Source: Tethya wilhelma
Taxonomy: Eukaryota > Porifera > Demospongiae > Tethyida > Tethyidae
Direction: 5' to 3'
Length of the DNA stretch: 64,000 nucleotides
NCBI GenBank assembly: GCA_964030475.1
Contig: CAXIPT010000006.1
Coordinates: forward strand, 4,839,531-4,903,530
Shown here piece by piece: positions 56,790 through 64,000 of the stretch; the first letter of the stretch is position 1, and the number at the start of each line of letters is the position of its first letter. The position numbers and the translations under genes are program-made. The notes beneath the pieces are model-generated. The model did not search any database, was not told the origin of the DNA, and saw nothing but the letters and a program-made list of their open reading frames with translations.

Positions 56790-57209
56790 AGTGTAGACTT
56801 TCTAGAAGATGCTTGTCAGATCAATGAACATGGTGAGAGATGTGGGGCTGAAATAAGAGATGACCTAATAGCTTATTCTGATACGGGTATACTACACCTA
56901 TTCTTGCTGTTTTCCGAACATGTTCTTCTGCAACAACCAAAACATGTCCATCGGCTTGTCGCAGTGCTCTGGAAACATTTGGAAAGGATCTCGGTTGCTG
57001 TGTTAATACACTGTACAACAATCCTGGCTCAGGTCGTACATATATTCCAAGCTAGTGGATTATGGATAGTCTGCGATGTAGAAGACCCAGGGCTGTGTTC
57101 AAGTTCTAACACTGCTGTGATTGTAGTAGCAACATTCCTATCCGTTGTTGTGGGCATTATTATTATAGCATTTATCATTGGCCTCATAATTGTGGGTTTA
57201 CGAGATTAG
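56790..57209 (+). pseudogene. 12-Cys gene fragment (transmembrane type)
   Basis: It holds the second half of module 2 and the C-terminus of a 29155-like gene. INEHGERCGAEIRDD is followed by frameshifts, then CDVEDPGLCSSSNTAV and a transmembrane helix rich in Val and Ile, ending GLRD. It begins after an A-rich run next to the n at 56711. Its 3' flank resembles that of the 29155 gene. Confidence 0.75.
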
Positions 57210-58009
57210 TGATAATATATAGAGGACCATGTCATGAACATTAAAAATATTTTTATAAAATAGAGACAATTTAAGACACCACAGTTATATTTAGGGCACT
57301 AGTTAGTTGTCTTACAAACATGTATTATAGTTTGTTATTGAGTGATGATAATAAAATTTGCAGCATAAAATTTAATATCAATCTGTCATCTCAATAATTA
57401 TATTCTATAATTATACGTACAGTATACGTATACAGTAGGAATGGGCCGACTGTCCCACAGACACAACATAAAATGTTGGTCACTGTAAATCAAACAAAAT
57501 TAAACTTAGTCAGAGGCTCCTCACTGACAGATTACCAACTGCACGCAAGGCCTAATACACGCAAAAAGTTTCCTTAGCACTTGTAGCAATTAAGCGCTAG
57601 TGGGAAGCCCCAATAGTGCCATTTTTGTTTCCCCAACGTAAGTATTTCGTAACTGACTTACTTGAAAAGGATTTCCAGAGAACCAGAATGTGTTGAGCCA
57701 ACTTTGACAGCACAAAGTAAGTTCTTTTCATGGGTACTACATTCTTTGATACTTGTTTTCATCATAAATATAGGCCTAAACAAAGACTAGAAAGCTTTGA
57801 AACTTAGTGTATAGATTCATGTACTACAATGCAGCCCTCTTTGCAGTTATAAAGTTCAAAGGTCATATATAATCTATCCCCGTGGCATTACTATGTGCAT
57901 GCGCATTAGCCTCCTCAAGTTAATGTAGTGCATGTATAGCTGCTACTCAAGCTTCTCAGAATCTGTAGGGACTAACCAATCTCTATAGTGGTTTCCACAC
58001 TGTAGTGTT
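57210..58009. other. Duplicated flanking sequence
   Basis: 57410-57480 carries the AATGGGCCGACTGTCCCA motif also found at 27930-27990 and 35050-35120. GTGCATGCGCAT at about 57896 resembles the NRF1-like motifs. Much of the stretch parallels 27900-28540. No gene is seen. Confidence 0.45.
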
Positions 58010-58315
58010 GAAAAAAAGTGAATGAATAAGTAGTAAAAAAAAAAAGTAGTAGGAATGGGCAATGTGTTAAAAAGTACTGGAACAAGGCATGTCTCATTTT
58101 CGGCACATGACTTGTACTGATCATTGCATTTACGACACCTTATGAGGGATCAAGAATAAAAATGAAGTAGTCATGTGCCAAAAATGAGACATGCCTTGTT
58201 CCTAGCCTCGTACCCAGGCCACTCCCTCTTTTTAGCGTGAAACACTAAAAAGAGGGAGTGGCCTGGGTATTCCTACACTACTGTTTTTTAAAAAATTTTT
58301 TTACTACTTGTAGTA
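58010..58315. repeat. Hairpin element, copy 3, with a nested 59-base palindrome
   Basis: The left arm (GTAGGAATGGGCAATGTG, then AACAAGGCATGTCTCATTTT) matches the right arm in reverse, which is interrupted at 58211-58269 by a perfect palindrome. That palindrome has 25-base arms (TACCCAGGCCACTCCCTCTT and its complement) around a 9-base loop. The arm sequence again differs from copies 1 and 2 but is consistent within the copy. Confidence 0.75.
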
Positions 58316-59051
58316 TTGTGTATGGACTTTTGCTAGCATAGACTTAGAAAGGAAAACTGTTAATTTGCTGTTGCAATAATAGTTATGTTTAGCTGAGTAT
58401 AGATTGTCAACAATAATATTTAATTTTCAATTGTACTTATTTTTAATTTTTTAAATAAAAAATCCATGTCCTGGATATTAATCAAACAATTATTATGCTT
58501 AAAAATAATCCTTGCTTAACACCAGGCTTGAAAACTAATACTTATCACAAGACCATGCCTTAGATATTATTCTCATGGATGCATGGGAACATTGCCCCCC
58601 TGCAGGGTCTAATGAATCTATCTATACATACCATACACAGATGTGGCATGAATCACAAAGGTGAATCTATATTTTCTAAGTTCATGTATAAATACACTCA
58701 TAATGCCAATAGGCCAGGTGCATGGTCCTATAGCATAATGATTATTATTATCACTTCCATTCACATTCAGACAAGAATGTTACTGTGACAAGTGGTTATC
58801 ATAAATTCAATGGTATAAACTTGCAGCTGTTTGCACAGACATATAATGTATTTCCAAGAAAGATTGCAAACAGTTTATAATTTTCCAAGAAAGCTAGCAA
58901 ATGAATATTTGCTTTGAATTGAGGGTTACAAACAAAACATTATTCACAATGTTTTAAGATCATTATTATAGTCCATCTTCTATCTAATTAACCTATCACT
59001 GAGTATGCACTTTGAATCAGTTTCACAATAATTATTTTGCTTGTGGGCTCA
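58316..59051. other. Uninterrupted version of the 30.3-32.15 kb host sequence, then non-coding
   Basis: 58330-58490 aligns with 30340-30480 and 32020-32144 but lacks the intervening dispersed repeat and the Copia LTR, so it shows the pre-insertion state. The rest, up to the small gene, has no visible feature. Confidence 0.6.
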
Positions 59052-59432
59052 CTAAAAGAGATCACCAATGTCAAATTCAGCATCAGAAAAGAAATCAAGC
59101 AGTGTTGTCAGCAGGCTAAGAAAATCTCCAAGATCAAAATCCCCTCCACCAAGTCCAATATTATTGTCTCCATTGTCATCTTCATCATCTTCATCATCAT
59201 TGTCATTATCACCATTGCTAGTTTCACGAGTATTGCTTTTCGATTTAGACTTGCCACGACGTTTACTACGAGCTTTAAGATTTTCATCATTTTCTTGTTC
59301 CTCCAGCTCATTACCAGCATCATGGTTGTTTTCATTTTCGTTTAAAGGAGCTGCAGACGTTTCTTGTAGAAACTCTAGAACAAGTGCTCCAGCAAACAAT
59401 GTGACAAGCAAAACACTAGCTCTGCGACCCAT
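59052..59432 (-). CDS. Small secreted acidic protein with a conserved hydrophobic C-terminus
   Basis: A 126-residue single-exon gene. The signal peptide is MGRRASVLLVTLFAGALVL with likely cleavage after SAA. A Glu/Asn-rich part (NENENNHDAGNELEEQEN) is followed by a basic cluster (KARSKRRGKSKSKS) that contains possible dibasic cleavage sites. Then come an Asp-rich run (NDNDDEDDEDDNGD) and a Gly/Asp/Leu/Phe-rich end (FDLGDFLSLLTTLLDFF, then DIGDLF). Two decayed copies (35970-36041 and 52417-52798) keep this hydrophobic end best. It could be a secreted peptide precursor or a matrix protein; I do not recognise a family. A TATA box lies about 133 bases upstream. Confidence 0.8.
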   Translation of the reverse strand: MGRRASVLLVTLFAGALVLEFLQETSAAPLNENENNHDAGNELEEQENDENLKARSKRRGKSKSKSNTRETSNGDNDNDDEDDEDDNGDNNIGLGGGDFDLGDFLSLLTTLLDFFSDAEFDIGDLF

Positions 59433-59564
59433 TCTTTAACAATGCTCTCTAACTTTGGAATATAGACACTTCAGTTGACAAAGAGGTACTAAGTTGTATA
59501 CGCAAACTGCTTATGTTCTTGGTGCTGATCAATACAATTGACTGAGCACATAAGCTACCATCCT

Positions 59565-59572
59565 TTATATAT
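59565..59572 (-). promoter_or_regulatory. TATA box of the small acidic secreted gene
   Basis: On the minus strand it reads TATATAAAGG. The same box with the same surroundings is found in the duplicated upstream regions near 35846 and 52291. Confidence 0.55.
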
Positions 59573-60339
59573 CCCTCAACACATATCCATGCAGGGCAGT
59601 TACTGAATCACAATTTGTACAATTATTAGCCAGCGCCCATGGAACATTATGACTATCTTAATTCTGATCAATATGCTTCCAAGCAACAAACTACCATGTT
59701 TCAACACCAGCCAAACATTCTCTGTCCTAATATTGAAGAGATATGAGGGCGTGAACTGAAATGCTAATCATTGCGATCCTCACCCACCATTGAGTGAACT
59801 AATACACTCATTTGTCTGTTGACAATCATAATCACACAGATGAGATAGCCTTTGATCTGATTGCTTATCAGAATCAATCTATCAATTCTCAGAATTGAAA
59901 TTATAGCAAGTCCAGTATATAAACAAGTTGACGATGAATAGTTATAAAGCAACCATAGCCGTTTACAGAGTTCAATCAATGAACAATCATGACTACAATT
60001 ATGAAAACAAATTGACAAAATATTTCAGCAGTAAGAACGCATATATCCATGCACACTCACACAGTTTAGGCCCTCACTCAGAGACAAGAGGTGGAAGGAA
60101 GCCAATTTTTTGAATCATGGCTGAACAACTTGTGGTTTTATTAAGTAGAGATGAACAAACTACCACACCCATGCACTAGTGTAGGTAAATTGAATGGAAG
60201 ACAATACAAACTTGTTACACTAGAGATGGAGCTTTATGAGAAACACACACACACACACACAGAGCAAATATATGACTCAAGGGTCTAGACATGATAATGG
60301 TACCTAAAGAGACTCACTCCAACCATGCATATAACACTA

Positions 60340-61525
60340 TCATCTTCTCCGTCCTGATTTTTTACTACGAGTTTCAGAGGTACTGCTAGACGATGAGTCG
60401 TGGTTGCTGTTAGAGAGTCGATCTTGAACCCAAGCCATTACCTGAGGAGACAGAACTAGCAATCACAACCACAGATGAAAGTATTATAGTGTTACTAAGA
60501 GGCTACAATAACATGCACACATGCAATATAGTTTAACCTTCCACAAAAGTAAAAAAAGTAAGCACTTAAGCTGCACGTGTGTACGTACAGCTTTAAGAGC
60601 TAAAGGGGGTTGTATCATCGTGTGTACTTCTGAATGTATATGCATTACCTTTTCAGCATTGGCCAGAATGAAGATCACAGCCACCGTGATTATGAGAGCA
60701 AACACTGAACCTTTGCGACCGTTCTTTTCAATTTTCTGCTCCTAAATACATACATATGCAGTCATTCAAACAACAGCTTATTCAACCTAAATCCAGTCAG
60801 AACAAAAACACATAACAGCCATACCTCAGCTGAGAAACGGAGGGTCACATGGTCATCTTTGTGGCCGGGAACAGCTGCTTCAACCCGTGAGAACTTGTAG
60901 TAGTGAGAAGACAGACTAGCCTCCAATGTAACAAGGTACCGACCCTGCATGTACATACCAGTGCATGTATGTACAGATGAAAGTTAAACCATACAACATA
61001 CAACTATGTGATGTTGTTCAAAACTGGTAAAGGATCGTCATTGGTATATGCTAGGTGGTGACACTCTGAAACAAAAGTTTGATGGGTAAAGGCCAAAATG
61101 AAAGTGTTCAAGCAAAACAAATAAACTCCTTATTCTTCCAATACTATACTATGTATGTAAGCCTACTCCTCATACAGAATATAACACAGTGTGTGTGTGG
61201 GTGTTAATTACAAACCTTGGATACTGGAACAGATGGAAAGAAAAAGAAACCAGCAACATTTAGAGTGGCAGAATGAAGAGGTGTGGTCTTCCCTTCAATG
61301 TAGAGGTGTGCCTAGATGGGTGGATGAGATAACAAAGCACAAACCTTAAGACAGGTTACCTTGGTTGAAAAAAAACAAAAACAAAACAGCTTTATCAAAG
61401 TTGCTATAGTCTACCTTTAATACTCCATAGAATCTCTCTTCGGTGATAACATTACCAGTGATTTGGATTGAGGATGGCTTTAGCAGGGTAATGAAGTCGA
61501 CATTCTCGATGTCTGAGCTGATTAA
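60340..61525 (-). CDS. NOMO-like: NOMO-like ER membrane protein, last five exons
   Basis: Minus-strand exons are 61525-61415, 61311-61216, 60944-60825, 60741-60649 and 60441-60340, joined by GT-AG introns, all phase 0. The peptide runs through SIQITGNVITEERFYGVL, VAGFFFFPSVPVSK, GRYLVTLEASLSSHYYKFS and HVTLRFSAE. Then comes a single hydrophobic helix (GSVFALIITVAVIFILANAE) and a Ser-rich basic tail ending KKSGRRR. The order of a last beta-rich domain with a F-F-x-F-P motif, a Y-x-V-x-L-x-S/A-S/T-L strand, one C-terminal helix and a basic tail matches nodal modulator (NOMO), the ER-luminal subunit of the translocon-associated BOS complex. NOMO is about 1,200 residues, so most of the gene is missing here. 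Either the upstream exons lie beyond the neighbouring secreted gene or this copy is truncated. Confidence 0.6.
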
Positions 61526-61833
61526 CTGGTTCAAGATGGTATAAGTGTGTGCATAACGTAAGATTATAAATATATTTTTGCTGCAGTTTTATTCAGAGCA
61601 ATTTATGATTTTCTCTTAATTATTACAATTATTCATGTAATTCTGTAACATCTTCAATTTCACAAAATTTATGACACAAACATACAATAACCATTAAAAC
61701 AATCAGTATGTGGAGTCATGCAAAATTCTCACACATACATTATTATGATACAAACTTTTGCACAAAAAGAGAGTCCGAAAATTACAACTTTGCAAAGTAT
61801 CGATCTCTATAGTGTAAGTCAGCATTAAGTTGT
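61526..61833. other. Spacer between the NOMO-like exons and the Arg/Ser-rich secreted gene
   Basis: It probably includes the 3' untranslated region of the gene at 61834-62232. It resembles 63297-63562 and 63735-64000 (CTGCAGTTTTATT and CAATTTCACAAAAT). Confidence 0.5.
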
Positions 61834-62232
61834 TTATCCACGTCCACTAGTGGATTGAGAATTAGTGGAATCTTCAGAAGAAGAACTCTGGGTTTGACTA
61901 GAACTGCCGCTACGAGAGGATGACCTCGGGGCAGCTTGAACAGGACCACCGCCCCTACTAGTGGAATCTTCTGGAGAAGAACTTTGGGTTTGACGAGAAC
62001 TGCCGCTACGAGAGGATGACCTCGGGGCAGCTTGAACAGGACCACCACGCCCACTAGTAGTTCGAGAATTGGTGGTATCTTGAGATGTATCAGTTTCATC
62101 TGACGAAGAGGAGGAGGAACGTCTACGCCTGGTCATCTTTTCCCTCTTCAGTACCGGATCTGCCAATGCAAGCTCAAGAATAACAACTCCGATAAGTAAT
62201 GTGAACAGTAGGAGAGTGATACGTGAGGTCAT
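61834..62232 (-). CDS. Small secreted Arg/Ser-rich repeat protein
   Basis: A 132-residue single-exon gene. I take the ATG at 62232 because it opens a signal peptide (MTSRITLLLFTLLIGVVILE); the frame is open further upstream, but that part has no such signal. After ALADPVLKREK the protein has a RRRRSSSSSSDETDTS segment. Two tandem copies of a roughly 30-residue unit follow (GGPVQAAPRSSSRSGSS, then QTQSSS and EDSTS), and it ends QSTSGRG. The composition (Ser, Arg, Gly, Pro) suggests a disordered secreted matrix or mineral-associated protein, but that is a guess. Its general plan (short signal, then low-complexity charged sequence) resembles the gene at 59052. A frameshifted relative lies at 63003-63279. 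Confidence 0.75.
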   Translation of the reverse strand: MTSRITLLLFTLLIGVVILELALADPVLKREKMTRRRRSSSSSSDETDTSQDTTNSRTTSGRGGPVQAAPRSSSRSGSSRQTQSSSPEDSTSRGGGPVQAAPRSSSRSGSSSQTQSSSSEDSTNSQSTSGRG

Positions 62233-63002
62233 GTTGATCGATGGCTGACAGGTTATAACTTGCTTGCTAGCAAGACATGGACTTGAAACACTTAGATACG
62301 ACCCTCTTAAGCTTACTTGAAACAAAAGGAAGTCTTTTATAAGTAAACTGAATAGATACACATGTGACACAGACATACAGTCGCTCCAAAACACAGATTT
62401 ACAAATTGGTATAGTATTAGGATTTGAATACAGATTTGTGACAATTACAAGCTAATCTAATTGTAAGAACACTGCCAATAAGTCGATCACAATGGAACTT
62501 TTTAGCAGGTAACCATAGCAACACCATATGCATGCACAATTCAAAACGCTACAGTATACATCTAACAGTAAAATATCTTTCAAAGTGAACAGAGATGGAT
62601 AATGTGGCCCACAAAGCATGGACCGAAGGTGCCATGGAGTAGTAATAGCATTATTGGCGATGTTATTTGACCACCTCCACCCAAGATAGATGAGACCATT
62701 CTTGAAATTGTTCAACCACGATAGCTGTTCAGTTACAAATTAGAGCATGAAATGTATACACTACAGGTAAGAGTAGGCAATACCTGGACACAAACAAACA
62801 AACTAACAAACAAACAAGAAAATAACAACATACAACCAACAATGAACATATGGGGTCAAAAACACTCATGCATGTGTTTACATAACACAACAAAAGTCTT
62901 GCAAAAATGTGCCATGTCTGCGACAAAAAATTATCCCAGTAGTAATCAATCTTTACAACTATCAGTCAAGATCAAGACCTTCTTTGCTGCCCCCTCAAGA
63001 TT
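62233..63002. other. Intergenic region
   Basis: No gene or clear element is seen. There is a short CAAA-rich repeat near 62790-62815. Confidence 0.5.
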
Positions 63003-63279
63003 CTAATCATCTATGTCACCACCACCACCATTTAACTCATTTAGGTCTTGATCTCCATTGCTCATACCTTGTGAGCCACCCCTTCCTCTGCCACGACTGG
63101 GACTGCTACTCAAGGATAGAGAGGTAGAAACTCAAGACACAGTAGTTTCATCTTGTGAAGTGAGGATGGGGGTGATGATGAATCCTCTTCTTCCCTCTTA
63201 AGCCCTGAATCTGCTGATGCAAGCTCGACAATGAGAACACAAGTATTGCAAGCAGTAGGAGAGTGATACATCAAGTCAT
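63003..63279 (-). pseudogene. Frameshifted relative of the Arg/Ser-rich secreted gene
   Basis: The start region (ATG at 63279) matches that of 62232 but has a stop at the third codon. The signal-like part and the following VELASADSGLKREEEDSSS are in different frames. The end encodes SSPSRGRGRGGSQGM and finishes GGGGDIDD before a stop at 63003-63005. Either a pseudogene or a gene with several sequence errors. Confidence 0.6.
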
Positions 63280-63296
63280 GTCGATTGATAACTGTA

Positions 63297-64000
63297 CAAT
63301 ACTATATGAAAGTATACACGTAGTATACATGTATGTAGTTTTGGCTGCAGTTTTATTGAGAGCAATTTTCTTTTCACTATAGTATTGATTAATTTTCATA
63401 ACATGTTTTCAATTTCACAAAATCCATGACACAAACAAATAATATAGACACAACAACAAGTATCGAGAGTCATACATGCAAGTCCACATTATGCCTTATT
63501 ACGATAACACTGCGCACAAAAGCAACAAAAAAAAGTCATAACAAAGCTTCTCTGCAAATTAAAACATTGCATGCAAAGCATTAAATCTTTACGAGTGTCA
63601 GTCAACAAGCTCTTCATCCTTATTATCGGCGTCCCACAATCACTATATTACCGCCAAGACCCCCAAATCTTTCACGTAGCTCTTCTATTGTCAGACCCTG
63701 AAGACCATTACCGCCATTACCGCCATTACCACCTCAATACTATATGAAAGTATACACGTAGTATACATGTATGTAGTTTTGGCTGCAGTTTTATTGAGAG
63801 CAATTTTCTTTTCACTATAGTATTGATTAATTTTCATAACATGTTTTCAATTTCACAAAATCCATGACACAAACAAATAATATAGACACAACAACAAGTA
63901 TCGAGAGTCATACATGCAAGTCCACATTATGCCTTATTACGATAACACTGCGCACAAAAGCAACAAAAAAAAGTCATAACAAAGCTTCTCTGCAAATTAA
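63297..64000. repeat. Direct repeat with a 438-base offset, running off the window
   Basis: 63297-63562 and 63735-64000 appear identical. The sequence between them contains a short coding end (63623-63733). A more diverged relative lies at 61570-61800. Since the copies look identical, a recent tandem duplication or an assembly duplication is possible. Confidence 0.8.
63623..63733 (-). CDS. Gly-rich C-terminal coding fragment
   Basis: On the minus strand, 36 codons followed by a stop (63623-63625) read GGNGGNGGNGLQGLTIEELR, then ERFGGLGGNIVIVGRR. The fragment is cut sharply by the direct repeat at 63734-63735. It looks like the last part of another small secreted Gly-rich protein gene, with its 5' part lost or displaced. 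Confidence 0.4.
   Translation of the reverse strand, partial: GGNGGNGGNGLQGLTIEELRERFGGLGGNIVIVGRR

Noticed and set aside
59037..59439. Plus-strand frames over the small acidic gene
   Set aside because: They are opposite the Asp-rich and signal-peptide parts of the real minus-strand gene and have no signal or domain of their own.
1..64000. tRNA and rRNA genes
   Set aside because: I saw no cloverleaf with conserved A and B boxes and no rRNA core sequence while reading both strands; a dedicated scan was not possible.

Overview
The window looks like a gene-dense, AT-rich metazoan locus, most probably from a demosponge (an Amphimedon-like genome is the best guess; no species can be proved here). 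Supporting signs are short GT-AG introns, many secreted Calx-beta/EGF proteins with uniform phase-1 introns, lineage-restricted cysteine-rich secreted proteins in tandem, and a scaffolded draft assembly (one 744-base N gap plus single-n contig joins).

Layout. 1-2.2 kb: a possible minus-strand first exon and flank. 2.2-19.5 kb: three tandem plus-strand paralogues (12, 14 and 16 exons). Each encodes a signal peptide, three Calx-beta domains, three to five EGF modules and a long charged Thr/Ser/Arg/Lys-rich tail. 20.4-57.2 kb: a cluster of at least twelve copies or fragments of an intronless secreted family that I do not recognise. Its members have a signal peptide, a dibasic site and two tandem 12-cysteine modules with an LGCC core, and end in either a GPI-like hydrophobic tail or a transmembrane helix with a cytoplasmic tail. 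Four copies are intact (21.7, 24.1, 29.2 and 54.3-55.4 kb), one is nearly intact with a 4-base frameshift (26.5 kb), two are cut by assembly problems (20.4 and 38.1 kb), and the rest are pseudogenes.

Mobile DNA breaks up this cluster. It includes head-to-head repeats around a decayed Copia element (30.5-34.6 kb), a LINE reverse-transcriptase fragment fused to a family pseudogene (41.9-42.9 kb), and a nested insertion of DNA transposons (43.0-49.4 kb) whose target-site duplications can be read directly. One nested element carries a C48-like protease/PHD-finger gene. Hairpin elements sit upstream of the transmembrane-type members. 59-64 kb: minus-strand genes for two small secreted low-complexity proteins and the 3' exons of a NOMO-like ER membrane protein. 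Parts of this block are duplicated as pseudogenes at 35-36, 40-41 and 51-53 kb, so the locus has been shaped by segmental duplication.

How the genes may work together is inference. The Calx-beta/EGF proteins and the 12-Cys proteins are all predicted to be extracellular or on the cell surface, and the 12-Cys genes are duplicating and decaying quickly. That would suit a surface recognition, matrix or defence role, but nothing in the sequence proves a function.
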